Counted from the first letter of the stretch, positions 28,053 to 39,277 are shown. The stretch: DNA of 64,000 nucleotides from Polystyrenella longa (GCF_007750395.1 NZ_CP036281.1:781211-845210), one strand, 5' to 3'. The notes: generated by a model not told the origin, from the letters alone. Numbers and translations are program-made.

Positions 28053-28700
28053 GTGTTCGACGGTGGTTTCGGCTTATTGATGAACGATGATCGACCCGAT
28101 GCTGATAAACCCACCTGCTTCGTTGATTCTCGCCCTGATGGTAGCCACGCTCTCATGGTTTTTGGAAAGAGGACAAGAACCGAAAAAATTTCTCATACAA
28201 TCCCCGTCATTATTGGGGTATTGTTAGGGGGTGGTTTGTTGGTGTTCAATTTAATGTTTCCCCAAATGTTGCCTCAGGACTTTTTCGTGTTGGCGTTCTT
28301 TACTGTGTTAATGACCGCTGTCTTGATGTCACTGTTCATTTCATTTATTCGTATATGGAATCTGAACAGTGAAAAAAGTCTTGGAGGAATTGTTGTTCAT
28401 CTACTGTCAGACGGATCGTGTGAACTTCCTAGAAGCTCCGAAAATATAGATCCTTTTGTGACTCCTAAATTGCAGCTCGTGATAGATACGGTCACTATTA
28501 GAAGAGGTCCAAGCACCACGGTTAGCGTCCGATCGGAGATCAACCTGACTGTAGGGATGGAGCGTGATGAGCGGCGTGTTCCCCTTCTCGGTTGCAGAAG
28601 AAGTCACCGTAGTTTAAGAGATTTAGCGAAAGAAATTGCTGAAAAAACAGGTTGGCCTCTTTCGGTTGTTGAAGGTGGTGGTTTCTTTGCGAGGTTCTAG
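28053..28700 (+). CDS. Two-helix membrane protein of unknown function in the accessory block
   Basis: 215 residues starting with GTG; AAGGAG seven bases upstream supports that start strongly. Two membrane helices lie at about residues 50-70 (TIPVIIGVLLGGGLLVFNLM) and 78-100 (DFFVLAFFTVLMTAVLMSLF). The C-terminal half is soluble with a KLQLVIDTVTIRRGPSTTV stretch and ends near SVVEGGGFFARF. No family is recognised. It is the first gene of the run that includes NADAR. It could be a membrane anchor or sensor for the block, but nothing in the sequence proves it. Confidence 0.65.
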   Translation: MFDGGFGLLMNDDRPDADKPTCFVDSRPDGSHALMVFGKRTRTEKISHTIPVIIGVLLGGGLLVFNLMFPQMLPQDFFVLAFFTVLMTAVLMSLFISFIRIWNLNSEKSLGGIVVHLLSDGSCELPRSSENIDPFVTPKLQLVIDTVTIRRGPSTTVSVRSEINLTVGMERDERRVPLLGCRRSHRSLRDLAKEIAEKTGWPLSVVEGGGFFARF

Positions 28701-28703
28701 ATC

Positions 28704-28778
28704 ATGTCCAAGGTAAGTGAAGGCGACTGTGAGAGAGCAATCGCCGAGATGCAAGCGGCTGGAATAAAGATCGAATAG
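28704..28778 (+). CDS. Possible 24-residue leader or gene remnant
   Basis: MSKVSEGDCERAIAEMQAAG followed by IKIE and a stop. It begins four bases after the previous stop and ends 12 bases before the NADAR ATG. It could be a short coupled peptide, or the left-over N-terminus of a lost gene. AGG has no clear role upstream. Low confidence as a gene. Confidence 0.25.
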   Translation: MSKVSEGDCERAIAEMQAAGIKIE

Positions 28779-28790
28779 GAGCAAAGAGAA

Positions 28791-29237
28791 ATGGCTATCG
28801 GATTTTACACTACTAAGGACGAGTACGGTGAATTCTCCAACTTTTCTGCCTTCGGTATAGAACTAGATGGACAGTGGTACCCGACAAGTGAGCATTACTT
28901 CCAGGCTCAGAAGTTCGAAGATGCAGGCTACTGCGAGAAGATTCGCTTAGCGAAAAGCCCGATGATCGCTGCGCGTCTAGGAAGGAGCAGAAAGGTCAGG
29001 ATTCGTGGCGATTGGGAAGATGCCAAAATCGACGTAATGCGAACGGCTGTGCGCAAGAAATTTGCGACCCATGCTGAGCTAGCAAAACTTTTGCTGAGCA
29101 CGGGCGAGGAAGAGCTGTTTGAAGTTGCACCGGGAGACTACTTCTGGGGCTGCGGCAAGGATGGAAGCGGGCAGAACTGGCTCGGTCAGATACTGATGGA
29201 AGTTCGCGAAGAATTACGGAACGAGATAGAAAGTTGA
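28791..29237 (+). CDS. NADAR-family N-glycosidase (YbiA-like)
   Basis: 148 residues, close to the family norm. Hallmarks in order: EYGEFSNFSAFGI (residues 11-23), TSEHYFQAQKF (32-42), RTAVRKKFATH (84-94), LSTGEEELFEVAPGDYFWGCG (about 102-122) and GQNWLGQILMEVREEL (127-142). NADAR enzymes cut N-glycosidic bonds: YbiA-like members act on early riboflavin intermediates, and others remove ADP-ribose from guanine bases as the antitoxin side of DarT-like systems. Sequence alone does not tell which applies here. AGGAG nine bases before the ATG supports the start. No ADP-ribosyltransferase is recognisable in the neighbours, but the adjoining genes are orphans. Confidence 0.9.
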   Translation: MAIGFYTTKDEYGEFSNFSAFGIELDGQWYPTSEHYFQAQKFEDAGYCEKIRLAKSPMIAARLGRSRKVRIRGDWEDAKIDVMRTAVRKKFATHAELAKLLLSTGEEELFEVAPGDYFWGCGKDGSGQNWLGQILMEVREELRNEIES

Positions 29238-29293
29238 ATGAAGGGAGTAAGAATTCCGTAAATTGACTATGATTAATAGATAGGAGTGCTGTC

Positions 29294-29542
29294 ATGCTTA
29301 AACGGCAAAAGATTTCCCCTGCTATCAAAGCCACCCAAACCTTGGTTATTCAAGCTCGTTTTATGGATGGATTAACAGGACAAGATGAACTTGCAAAGTT
29401 ATTAGACGAAATTGAATATCTTCCACAACTAATTTTAAGTGGTGCGGATGAGGCAAGCACATTTGAAATAGCACTTAAAGGGATATCCGACCAGCATCCA
29501 TCATGCCGAAAAGCTTACGAGGAATTCACCAATTCAAAGTAG
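29294..29542 (+). CDS. Small orphan protein in the NADAR block
   Basis: 82 residues, mostly predicted helical (DELAKLLDEIEYLPQLIL) and acidic. AGGAG seven bases before the ATG is a strong start signal. No family is recognised. It lies 56 nt after the NADAR gene and its last 40 bases overlap the next tiny frame. It is AT-richer than genes outside the block. Small acidic helical proteins next to effector genes are often immunity or antitoxin proteins, but this is inference. Confidence 0.6.
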   Translation: MLKRQKISPAIKATQTLVIQARFMDGLTGQDELAKLLDEIEYLPQLILSGADEASTFEIALKGISDQHPSCRKAYEEFTNSK

Positions 29543-29655
29543 ATGAGGATAAACCTTTTAAGCTTCGAGGAGGTCGGGGTGAGCATATTCGTTATTCGCC
29601 TACTGATCTCGAAGTAGATGCTGAAGATATTCTTGAAATTTCAGGGGTGCAGTAG
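29503..29655 (+). CDS. Overlapping 50-residue orphan frame
   Basis: It starts at an ATG inside the previous gene (40-nt overlap) and ends nine bases before the next gene's ATG. The peptide (RGIHQFKVDEDKPFKLRGGR, then an acidic end ...VDAEDILEISGVQ) has alternating charged residues like a folded small protein rather than random frame. The ribosome site is weak, so translational coupling is the only plausible route. It may instead be the C-terminal scrap of a lost gene. Confidence 0.4.
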   Translation: MPKSLRGIHQFKVDEDKPFKLRGGRGEHIRYSPTDLEVDAEDILEISGVQ

Positions 29656-29663
29656 GTGTTAAA

Positions 29664-30134
29664 ATGGAAATTACAGGTTATGACAATGTCATCTTCACAG
29701 ACTGTAAAAAACGTTTTGTTTCAAACAATATTCTGACATGGATTAAAACTCTTTGGCCTAATTGTCTTTGTCAGTTTGATGGTCAAGATAATCACATTCT
29801 TTTGCCTGATCTCCCAAAACAATTGTCTTGGTTTGAAGGTTATTTCTGTAAAAATGACACAATGGAAGTTCACTGGGAAGAGAATGGATACTCATTAATG
29901 AAGGATGGTGAAGGACCATTTGGTATTCTTTTCCGTGAGCGAAATATGCTTCATTTGAAGTTGAACGGTGTTACAGAAGTGAACGACCCAATAGTTGAAC
30001 CCAACTATTCAGCAAATCTTCTTTTGAATAATAGCTTAGAGATGACCGTGATTACTCCTTGTGACCCTCATAAGGACTCTTTTTCTGAGCTTGTTCTTGA
30101 AAACTGTATTTCTGCTTGTAACTACGAGTCGTAG
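29664..30134 (+). CDS. Orphan soluble protein in the NADAR block
   Basis: 156 residues, unrecognised, no signal or membrane segment. It is rich in aromatic and Asn residues (WIKTLWPNCLCQFDGQDNHI; MEVHWEENGYSLMKDGEGPF), with a beta-strand-rich look and clearly AT-rich codons (one 60-base line counts about 37% GC, against about 60% in ahcY). It resembles the style of immunity proteins of contact-dependent toxins, but no family match is claimed. AGG lies seven bases before the ATG. Confidence 0.6.
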   Translation: MEITGYDNVIFTDCKKRFVSNNILTWIKTLWPNCLCQFDGQDNHILLPDLPKQLSWFEGYFCKNDTMEVHWEENGYSLMKDGEGPFGILFRERNMLHLKLNGVTEVNDPIVEPNYSANLLLNNSLEMTVITPCDPHKDSFSELVLENCISACNYES

Positions 30135-30159
30135 AAATGAGTGGATCTTGATGGGTCAA

Positions 30160-30322
30160 TCAGTTGGCTGGAAATCGGCAACGGGAATTCTTCAGCCATC
30201 TGATCGTCCGTTCGACTTTACGCCGGTTCTTATGCAGTAGCTGGTCACGTTCGCTCAGCTTCTTCGCCTTTCCATTTCGTCGTTTTAGAAAAGGTGAGCT
30301 CAATCGCTAGTACCCAATATCC
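30160..30322 (-). pseudogene. C-terminal scrap of an IS5-family transposase
   Basis: Read on the minus strand, 30322-30160 gives ...ELTFSKRRNGKAKK, then SERDQLLHKNRRKVERTIRW and LKNSRC, ending in a stop. The 'RRKVERTIRWLKN' stretch is the region around the catalytic Glu of IS5/IS1031-type transposases. Nothing of the rest of the transposase is present and there are no terminal repeats, so this is debris of a past insertion inside the accessory block. Confidence 0.7.
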
Positions 30323-30373
30323 TGATTAAAGAATATGAATATTGAGTAGGTCTATTCAATTAAGGTCTAACTG

Positions 30374-30946
30374 ATGAGCAGTAGTAAACTATTATCTGTT
30401 TGGTTCTTTGTGATAATTGTCATTGCTGTAATTGCATCCGTGATTTACTTGTTGAGCTGTGATCCATGTTCACAGATGAGATTTCCAAATGGAGTGAAAT
30501 ATTTCTCTAAAAGTGATGCAGTGTTGTGCCGTTTCTCAGATGGAGACCACGATTTTAGCCATGCGAGCTTATTGCTAGTCGTTGAGATGAATGATGGAAC
30601 GTTGGTCTTACCTGCTCAGAATGAAGAAAGAGCTCGTAGAAGTGGTTTCATGGGAGGATTAAGGAATGAGAAAGTCTGTCATTATGGTGAGGGAGTTTTA
30701 TCGACAACTGACGAGTTTCCGAAGACATTCTGGATCCCGGTCTCTAAAAATGTAAGAGAGGTGTATTTTCATGTGTGCAAAGCACCACGCATTGGTGAAT
30801 CACCCGATAAAAACGAATGGTACATATGGAAGCTTCCCCCCAATCCTGAAGACACGATAATTCTACCTGGGAAACAAGTTGATGAACTCACTGCACAGAC
30901 TAAGAAAGTGAGAGCGTTCGCGATCAAGCATAGTGATCTGTGGTAA
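30374..30946 (+). CDS. Membrane-anchored or lipoprotein orphan
   Basis: 190 residues. The N-terminus is a long hydrophobic helix (WFFVIIVIAVIASVIYLLS) followed by Cys29; LLSC resembles a lipobox but with Leu at -2, so it may be a lipoprotein or an N-anchored protein. The rest is a soluble outward domain (ASLLLVVEMNDGTLVLPAQN; DEFPKTFWIPVSKNVREVYF). Not recognised. AT-rich like its block. The start at 30374 has no clear ribosome site. It is the last gene before the right direct repeat. Confidence 0.6.
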   Translation: MSSSKLLSVWFFVIIVIAVIASVIYLLSCDPCSQMRFPNGVKYFSKSDAVLCRFSDGDHDFSHASLLLVVEMNDGTLVLPAQNEERARRSGFMGGLRNEKVCHYGEGVLSTTDEFPKTFWIPVSKNVREVYFHVCKAPRIGESPDKNEWYIWKLPPNPEDTIILPGKQVDELTAQTKKVRAFAIKHSDLW

Positions 30947-31028
30947 ATTGAACGACTATAGGGTTGCCAAAATACTTCCAACGACAATTCGCCACCACCC
31001 CATCATCATGACGCAGCGGTGCGGTACG

Positions 31029-31051
31029 TTGAGCGCATAAAAAAGGCCGGG
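31029..31051. repeat. Right direct repeat of the accessory block
   Basis: Identical over 23 bases to 27752-27774. It overlaps the first arm of the ahcY terminator, so the repeat contains a functional element here. Confidence 0.8.
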
Positions 31052-31072
31052 AATTTCAATCCCCGGCCTTTT
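31041..31072 (-). terminator. ahcY terminator
   Basis: A perfect 11-bp stem (31041-31051 with 31062-31072) starts and ends in AAAA/TTTT, with a 10-nt loop. Read on the minus strand it ends in a T-tract (31035-31044 region). A mobile palindrome now lies between it and the ahcY stop. Confidence 0.85.
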
Positions 31073-31092
31073 CGAATATCAAGTTATCGGCA

Positions 31093-33251
<2,159 letters not shown>

Positions 33252-34133
33252 ATGCGCCTGGCAGATATTTTTCGCGATCATTCACAACAACGCTTCTCTA
33301 TCGAGATTTTTCCTCCTCAGACTGAAAAGGGGGAAGAGTCTTTATTGAATGCCTTAACCCGCTTGACCGAATTTGGTCCGGGGTTTGTCTCTTGCACGTA
33401 CGGCGCGGGCGGCAGTACTCAGCAGAAGACTCTGGAGTGGTGCGAAAAAATCCAGAATGTCCTTCAACAGACAGCAACCGCTCATTTCACCTGCGTAGGG
33501 AGCAGCCGGGAAGAGCTGGTCGACTGGTTGAACCAGGCGGCGGGTCGCGGTGTCCAGAACATTATGGCCTTGCGAGGCGATCCTCCCCGGGGAGAAACCG
33601 AATTCAAAGCGGCCGAAGGGGGGCTGCGATACGCCAACGAACTGGTGGAGTTGATCCGGGAACATTCCCCCAATGCTGGTATTGGTGTAGCGGGATATCC
33701 GGAGAAGCACCTGGAAGCACCCAGCATGGCGGACGATCTTGATAACTTGAAACGCAAAGTCGATGCGGGCGCCGATGTCATCGTGACGCAGATGTTCTAC
33801 AACAACGAGCATTTCTTCCGATTTCAGGAAGCATGCCAAGCACGTCAGATTTCCATTCCGGTGGTTCCCGGCATTATGCCGATTACGAACTTCCAACGGA
33901 TTCAGCGCATCACGGCGATGTGCGGATCAGAAATTCCAGAAGGCCTGGCGTCGCGGTTAGAAGCAGTGCAGGATGACGAAGCGGCCCAGTTTGAAATCGG
34001 AGTCGAGTTCGCCATTCAACAATGTCGGGAGTTACTGGAAGCAGGGGTGCCAGGCATTCATTTCTATGTCCTGAATAAGTCGCAAGCGTGCGAACAAATT
34101 CTGGAAGAATTGAATTTTCAGACGGCAACCTGA
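33252..34133 (+). CDS. metF: 5,10-methylenetetrahydrofolate reductase
   Basis: 293 residues, as in E. coli MetF. It reduces methylene-THF to 5-methyl-THF with a bound FAD, the methyl source for MetH. The TIM-barrel motifs are [58 protein letters not shown] and [11 protein letters not shown]. The ATG at 33252 has only a weak AGG upstream. metH follows 151 nt downstream, after a hairpin, so the two act together and may share control. Confidence 0.96.
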   Translation: MRLADIFRDHSQQRFSIEIFPPQTEKGEESLLNALTRLTEFGPGFVSCTYGAGGSTQQKTLEWCEKIQNVLQQTATAHFTCVGSSREELVDWLNQAAGRGVQNIMALRGDPPRGETEFKAAEGGLRYANELVELIREHSPNAGIGVAGYPEKHLEAPSMADDLDNLKRKVDAGADVIVTQMFYNNEHFFRFQEACQARQISIPVVPGIMPITNFQRIQRITAMCGSEIPEGLASRLEAVQDDEAAQFEIGVEFAIQQCRELLEAGVPGIHFYVLNKSQACEQILEELNFQTAT

Positions 34134-34208
34134 TCACAGCTATCTGAGACAATGTCGGGTAAGCCAACAGATGTTCTTAGTTGGCAATGATGATTTAGAA
34201 ACGGTTTG

Positions 34209-34227
34209 ATCAGGAAAACTTCCTGAT
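34209..34227 (+). terminator. Hairpin between metF and metH
   Basis: ATCAGGAA (34209-34216) pairs with TTCCTGAT (34220-34227) over a 3-nt loop. There is no T-tract, so it is a weak terminator at best; it may stabilise or process the metF message. Confidence 0.45.
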
Positions 34228-34254
34228 TGAATCAAGATACCTCGTTAATGAATT

Positions 34255-34274
34255 CTTAGTTGATAACTAAGGGG
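34255..34274 (+). promoter_or_regulatory. Hairpin abutting the metH ribosome site
   Basis: CTTAGTT (34255-34261) pairs with AACTAAG (34265-34271), and the ribosome-binding run AAGGGG begins within the second arm, ten bases before the metH ATG. Folding would hide part of the site, so translation control of metH is possible. Confidence 0.4.
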
Positions 34275-34284
34275 ATGTATTTAT

Positions 34285-37200
34285 ATGACAGTCGGGACCG
34301 AACAGCCGGCCGGTGACGTGATTCGCGAATTGCTGGATAAACGTATTTTGTTGCTCGATGGAGCAATGGGTTCGTTGATCATGGCAGAGAGACCGTCGGA
34401 AGCCGACTATCGAGGGGAAAAGTTCGCCGGTCATAACGTCGATCTCAAGAACTGCAATGACATTCTCTGTCTGACGCAGCCGGACATGATCCGCACGATC
34501 CACCGGCAGTATTTCGAAGCGGGTTCGGACATCGTCGAGACCAACACATTCAATGCGAATGGGATCTCGATGCGGGAATATGACCTGCAAGACTACACCG
34601 TCGAAATCAACCAGGAGGCGGCTCGGCTCGCACGCGAAGCGGCAAAGGAAGCGGGAGTGAAACGGCCGCTGTTTGTGGCGGGAAGTATCGGACCGATGAA
34701 CAGATCGCTGTCGATTTCTCCTGACGTGAATGACCCAGGGAGCCGGCTGGTCACCTTCGATGAAGTCGTGGAAGGATACCTGTCGCAGATTCATGGACTC
34801 GTCACCGGTGGTGTCGATATCCTGATGCCGGAAACAGCGTTTGACACGTTGAATCTGAAGGCGTGTCTGTTTGCAATCGACCAGTACTTCAAAGAGCACA
34901 ATGTCTCGTTGCCCGTGATGGTTTCGGGGACGATTACCGATGACAGTGGCCGCACCATGACGGGGCAGACGATCGAAGCCTTCTGGGCATCGATTTCGCA
35001 CTTCGACATGCTTTCGGTCGGGCTGAACTGCGCCCTCGGACCAGAGAAAATGCGTTCGTTCATTGAATCTATCTCAGGCATGGCTCCACCTTATGTGAGC
35101 TGTTATCCGAATGCCGGACTCCCTAATGAAATGGGTGAGTTCGACATGACTCCCGAACAGATGGGGAATCATCTGCGTGAGTTCGCCCAGAACGGTTGGT
35201 TGAATATCGTTGGTGGTTGTTGCGGAAGCACGCCCGCGCACCTGAAGGCGATCTCCCAAGCCGTTCACGGAATCGCTCCGCGCAAACGTCCCGATGTTCC
35301 GAAGTATTCAACTTACAGTGGTCTGGAAGATTTGACCGTTCGGCCGGAAACAAACTTCTTGATGATTGGGGAACGAACCAATGTGACCGGTTCCCGCAAG
35401 TTTGCGCGGTTAGTACGTGAAGAAAACTACGACGAAGCTCTCTCTGTCGCCCGACATCAGATTGAGGGCGGAGCGAATATGCTCGACGTCAACATGGACG
35501 AAGGCTTGCTCGACAGTCCGCTCGTCATGAAGACTTTCCTGAACCTGCTTGCTGCCGAGCCCGACATTTGCCGCGTGCCGATCATGGTGGATAGTTCGAA
35601 CTTCGACGTGATCGAAGCGGGACTGAAATGTATCCAGGGTAAAGGAGTCGTTAACTCGATCAGTTTGAAAGAGGGAGAAGAAAAATTCCTTGAACAGGCG
35701 CGACTCGTTCGTCGCTACGGTGCGGCTGTTGTCGTGATGGCGTTCGATGAAAATGGCCAGGCCGTCGATGCCGACCATAAAGTTTCCATTTGTAAACGCG
35801 TATATAAACTGTTGACCGAGAAGGTTGGTTTCCCGCCTGAAGACATCATCTTCGATCCGAATATTCTGACCATTGCGACGGGAATGTCCGAGCATGACAA
35901 TTACGCCGTTGAATTCTTTGACGCCGTGCGAAGGATCAAAGAGTCGTGCCCCGGCGCGAAAACATCTGGTGGCGTGAGTAACGTCTCGTTCTCGTTCCGC
36001 GGCAATGATGTGGTGCGTGAAGCGATGAACGCCGCCTTCCTGTATCATGCGATTAAGGCGGGCCTCGACATGGGGATCGTCAATTCGGCGCAACTGGAAG
36101 TTTATGAAGAAATCGAACCGGAACTACTGGAACACATTGAAGATGTGTTGCTCAACCGGCGCGAAGATGCGACCGAACGGATGGTTGACTTCGCCGAAAA
36201 AGTCAAAGACCAGGGCGGGGCGGTTACTGAGAAGAAAATCGACCTGTGGCGACAAGGGACAGTGGAAGAGCGTTTACAGCATGCGTTGCTGAAGGGGATT
36301 ACTGACTACATCGATGAAGACACAGAAGAGGCGCGATTGAAATACCCGCGACCTCTTGATGTGATTCAAGGCCCACTGATGGACGGGATGAACGTCGTTG
36401 GTCGGCTCTTTGGTGAAGGGAAAATGTTCCTGCCCCAAGTGGTTAAGAGCGCCCGCGTGATGAAAAAATCGGTCGCTTGGCTCATGCCTTTCATGGAAGC
36501 TGAAAAAGAGGGCGATCCTGAGGCGGATCAGTCGCGCGGTAGAGTGTTGATCGCCACTGTGAAGGGCGATGTCCACGATATCGGTAAAAACATCGTCGCC
36601 GTAGTATTGCGATGTAATAACTTCGATGTGATCGATCTGGGTGTGATGGTTCCCGCAGAGAAGATTCTGGCGACTGCCAAAGAGAAAGGGGTCGATATTA
36701 TCGGCCTGAGTGGTTTGATTACGCCCTCGCTCGACGAGATGGTGCACGTTGCGCGTGAAATGAAGCGGCAAGAGTTCAGCGTTCCCCTGTTGATTGGCGG
36801 AGCGACCACCAGTTCCAAACATACTTCTGTTAAGATCGCGACGGAATACGGCGAACCTGTCGTGCATGTGGCCGATGCGTCGTTATCGGTGCCGGCAGTG
36901 GAGTCGTTGCTCGACAAGAAAAATCGGATCGCGTTTATTGAAAGCAATCTAGCGAAGCAGGAACGCGACCGCGAGATGTTTAATAAACGTCAAACGGTAA
37001 ACCTGGTTCCATTTGCCGAGGCCTGCGAACGCAGTTTGACTTCAGATTGGGATTCTCTGCCAATCGAGAAACCTTCCTTCCTGGGACTGAGGCCGATTGA
37101 AGTCGGCTTAGAGAAGCTGGTTCCTTATATTGACTGGTCACCCTTTTTCCAATCATGGCAACTCCGAGGGAAGTACCCGTCTATTTTTGAAGATAAAATT

Positions 37201-38001
37201 GTCGGCACCGAAGCGAAGAAATTATTTGATGACGCGAGCAAGCTGATTGATCGTATGGTGAATGAGAAACTGCTCGCCGCTAAAGGAGTGTATGGGTTCT
37301 GGCCTGCGAATGCAGACGGGAACGACATCATTGTTTATACGGACGAATGCCGCACAACCGAGAAAATGCGATTTAACATGTTGCGGCAACAGTGGGAACG
37401 TAAAGATCAGAAAGCGTTCCGCTCTCTGGCCGATTACATCGCTCCTGTCGAGTCTGGGCGAGCCGATTATATCGGTGCTTTTGCCGTCACGACAGGCCAT
37501 GGTTGTATGGAACTCGTTCAAGAATTCCAGGAAGATCATGACGATTACAACTCGATCATGACCAAAGCACTGGCCGATCGTCTGGCGGAAGCCTTTGCCG
37601 AATACCTGCATCACGAGGCACGCGTAGAGTGGGGCTTTGGGAAGCAGGAGGATCTCGATAGCGAAGAGATGATCGACGAAAAGTACCGAGGGATTCGTCC
37701 AGCCTTTGGTTACCCCGCCTGTCCAGATCACACAGAAAAATGGAAGCTGTTTGATTTACTGGATGCGGAATCTCACACCGGGATTACTCTGACGGAAAGT
37801 CTGGCGATGCTGCCCGCGGCAGCCGTAAGCGGGTTGTACTTTTCTCACCCCGATGGTCGTTACTTCTCTGTGGACCGAATTACTCGCGAACAGGCGGAAG
37901 ATTACGCACGTCGTAAAGGGATGGAACTGACCGAAGTTGAACGTTGGTTGTCTCCAAACCTGGGATACAATCCGAATGAGGAGCCGGCGGCGGCTAAGTA
38001 A
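34285..38001 (+). CDS. metH: Cobalamin-dependent methionine synthase
   Basis: 1238 residues, full length. It moves the methyl group of methyl-THF to homocysteine through cobalamin. Domains in order: homocysteine-binding barrel with zinc ligands Cys249, Cys312 and Cys313 ([17 protein letters not shown]); pterin-binding barrel from about 350 ([14 protein letters not shown]); cobalamin cap helices; Rossmann B12 domain with the DxHxxG base-off motif (DVHDIG, His764); and the C-terminal activation domain that uses AdoMet and flavodoxin (VTTGHG... [17 protein letters not shown]-like region, here [18 protein letters not shown]). It sits after metF and a hairpin, with its own terminator downstream. 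Confidence 0.97.
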   Translation: MTVGTEQPAGDVIRELLDKRILLLDGAMGSLIMAERPSEADYRGEKFAGHNVDLKNCNDILCLTQPDMIRTIHRQYFEAGSDIVETNTFNANGISMREYDLQDYTVEINQEAARLAREAAKEAGVKRPLFVAGSIGPMNRSLSISPDVNDPGSRLVTFDEVVEGYLSQIHGLVTGGVDILMPETAFDTLNLKACLFAIDQYFKEHNVSLPVMVSGTITDDSGRTMTGQTIEAFWASISHFDMLSVGLNCALGPEKMRSFIESISGMAPPYVSCYPNAGLPNEMGEFDMTPEQMGNHLREFAQNGWLNIVGGCCGSTPAHLKAISQAVHGIAPRKRPDVPKYSTYSGLEDLTVRPETNFLMIGERTNVTGSRKFARLVREENYDEALSVARHQIEGGANMLDVNMDEGLLDSPLVMKTFLNLLAAEPDICRVPIMVDSSNFDVIEAGLKCIQGKGVVNSISLKEGEEKFLEQARLVRRYGAAVVVMAFDENGQAVDADHKVSICKRVYKLLTEKVGFPPEDIIFDPNILTIATGMSEHDNYAVEFFDAVRRIKESCPGAKTSGGVSNVSFSFRGNDVVREAMNAAFLYHAIKAGLDMGIVNSAQLEVYEEIEPELLEHIEDVLLNRREDATERMVDFAEKVKDQGGAVTEKKIDLWRQGTVEERLQHALLKGITDYIDEDTEEARLKYPRPLDVIQGPLMDGMNVVGRLFGEGKMFLPQVVKSARVMKKSVAWLMPFMEAEKEGDPEADQSRGRVLIATVKGDVHDIGKNIVAVVLRCNNFDVIDLGVMVPAEKILATAKEKGVDIIGLSGLITPSLDEMVHVAREMKRQEFSVPLLIGGATTSSKHTSVKIATEYGEPVVHVADASLSVPAVESLLDKKNRIAFIESNLAKQERDREMFNKRQTVNLVPFAEACERSLTSDWDSLPIEKPSFLGLRPIEVGLEKLVPYIDWSPFFQSWQLRGKYPSIFEDKIVGTEAKKLFDDASKLIDRMVNEKLLAAKGVYGFWPANADGNDIIVYTDECRTTEKMRFNMLRQQWERKDQKAFRSLADYIAPVESGRADYIGAFAVTTGHGCMELVQEFQEDHDDYNSIMTKALADRLAEAFAEYLHHEARVEWGFGKQEDLDSEEMIDEKYRGIRPAFGYPACPDHTEKWKLFDLLDAESHTGITLTESLAMLPAAAVSGLYFSHPDGRYFSVDRITREQAEDYARRKGMELTEVERWLSPNLGYNPNEEPAAAK

Positions 38002-38100
38002 TATTCCTATGACAACGTTCTATAGGCGACGCCTGAATGTGTTGCTGTCTGAATAGGGTCTCTATGTGGACTGTCTATACAGATTAAATCAAAAAATAGC

Positions 38101-38151
38101 CTGCGGTAGAACGATGCATTTTGCAGTCTGATCTACCAGCAGTTTTTTTTT
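38101..38151 (+). terminator. metH terminator
   Basis: CTGCGGTAGA (38101-38110) pairs with TCTACCAGCAG (38132-38142) with one bulged base, followed by nine T (38143-38151). It lies 100 nt after the metH stop and may also serve the convergent flavin reductase gene. Confidence 0.8.
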
Positions 38152-38167
38152 GTCTGCTGTCCCAGCC

Positions 38168-38743
38168 TCAGGCTTTGAGCTTGGCCAGGAGTATTGCCAG
38201 ATTGGCGCCCAGGTCAAGGATGCGTTGTTGCTGAGATTCGTTTTTCAGGTCACCCGTGTCGGTGAAGGCATCGAACGCTTGACCGACGGCCACCTGTTGT
38301 GGCAGCACCGTGACACCGATATTACCAAGAATGTCGCGGACATGATTGAGGCCTCGTAATCCACCGAGGGCACCGGGTGAAGCGGCCATCAATGTAGCGT
38401 ACTTTCCTTGAAACCCAGCGAGGCCAGGTAAATCTTCTGTCGGACGCGAAACCCAATCGATCGTATTTTTCAGTAGAGGCGTGATCGAACTGTTGTATTC
38501 TGGGGACGAAATCAAGAACCCTTCATGGTCTACGAAAAGCTGTTGGAGCTTCCGGAGGTTTTCAGGTGTACCCCGCTGTTCCAGATCTTGATTGAAGAGA
38601 GGAAGGGGGTATTCGTCCAGGTTTAAGTAGGTGACTTCCGCTCCCGCCTGTCGGGCACCTGCGGCCGCGATCATTACCAGTAAAGAGTTCACAGAGCCGA
38701 CACGAGTGCTTCCGGAGAAAGCGAGGATTTTAGGAGTGGTCAT
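38168..38743 (-). CDS. NAD(P)H-dependent FMN reductase
   Basis: 191 residues. The flavodoxin-like phosphate loop is GSTRVGSVNS (residues 10-19), and SSPEYNSSITPLLKNTIDW is the classic second flavin-binding motif, so it belongs to the NADPH-dependent FMN reductase/azoreductase family. Members reduce quinones, azo dyes or chromate. The start codon is three bases after the DoxX stop, so the two are one transcript, under the MarR operator. That points to defence against electrophiles or quinones (inference). Confidence 0.92.
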   Translation of the reverse strand: MTTPKILAFSGSTRVGSVNSLLVMIAAAGARQAGAEVTYLNLDEYPLPLFNQDLEQRGTPENLRKLQQLFVDHEGFLISSPEYNSSITPLLKNTIDWVSRPTEDLPGLAGFQGKYATLMAASPGALGGLRGLNHVRDILGNIGVTVLPQQVAVGQAFDAFTDTGDLKNESQQQRILDLGANLAILLAKLKA

Positions 38744-38746
38744 CGT

Positions 38747-39172
38747 TTAGGATCCCTTGTTTGTCTGGCGGTTATCGAGGCTCATTGGTCCGGGGCCATT
38801 AGCGATGATGAACACCATGGTGCCCATTAGTGCCAGATTTTTCATGAATTGAATCATTTGCTGCTGTTTGGCGGCCGCTTCTTCGATTGTCCAGAAATCA
38901 TGGAAGAAATACGTCGCGAGAACAAGGAAGACGAGTAATAAAGATGCCCCGCAGCGTGCTTTGAATCCGACGATCAAGGAAAGGCTTCCTGCGCTCAGAA
39001 AGAGAATGGCACCTGCGAGCATGACTTGAGGGATGGGGACGCCTTCGGACTCCATGTAACCGGCAACATTGTTGAAGTTGGGGATCTTGTTACCGACCGC
39101 ACTCATCAGGAAGATGGTGCTGATCATGATGCGTCCCAAGAGGCTGGCTATTCCTTGCAAAGTTTTGTTCAT
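38747..39172 (-). CDS. DoxX-family membrane protein
   Basis: 141 residues with four membrane helices (LGRIMISTIFLMSAVGN; VMLAGAILFLSAGSLSLIVG; ASLLLVFLVLATYFF; KNLALMGTMVFIIANG). DoxX proteins act in redox membrane complexes and are often regulated with quinone or thiol stress genes. The operon partner (FMN reductase) and the MarR-type operator upstream fit that. The ATG at 39172 has no strong ribosome site. Confidence 0.9.
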   Translation of the reverse strand: MNKTLQGIASLLGRIMISTIFLMSAVGNKIPNFNNVAGYMESEGVPIPQVMLAGAILFLSAGSLSLIVGFKARCGASLLLVFLVLATYFFHDFWTIEEAAAKQQQMIQFMKNLALMGTMVFIIANGPGPMSLDNRQTNKGS

Positions 39173-39234
39173 AAGAGTCTGCTTTCAATGTGAAAATCAA
39201 TCAAGTGTGGAGGGGTTTCAAAGAGATTGATCTT

Positions 39235-39260
39235 ATGTAAATTATTTACATGTAAACTAA
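39235..39260. promoter_or_regulatory. Palindromic operator upstream of doxX, overlapping inverted repeats
   Basis: ATGTAAATTATTTACAT (39235-39251, perfect 7-bp arms) overlaps TTTACATGTAAA (39245-39256, a perfect palindrome). The same core occurs at 39779-39796 before the marR gene, so a common repressor is likely. Confidence 0.75.
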
Positions 39261-39277
39261 AGGGCAGAAAAATCGAC

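Noticed and set aside
30960-31028. Possible coding remnant between the last accessory gene and the right repeat
   Set aside because: Short frames in this stretch look peptide-like in several phases and none has support; no family can be claimed.
34134-34284. Cobalamin riboswitch before metH
   Set aside because: The conserved B12-box bases are not present; only small hairpins are seen.
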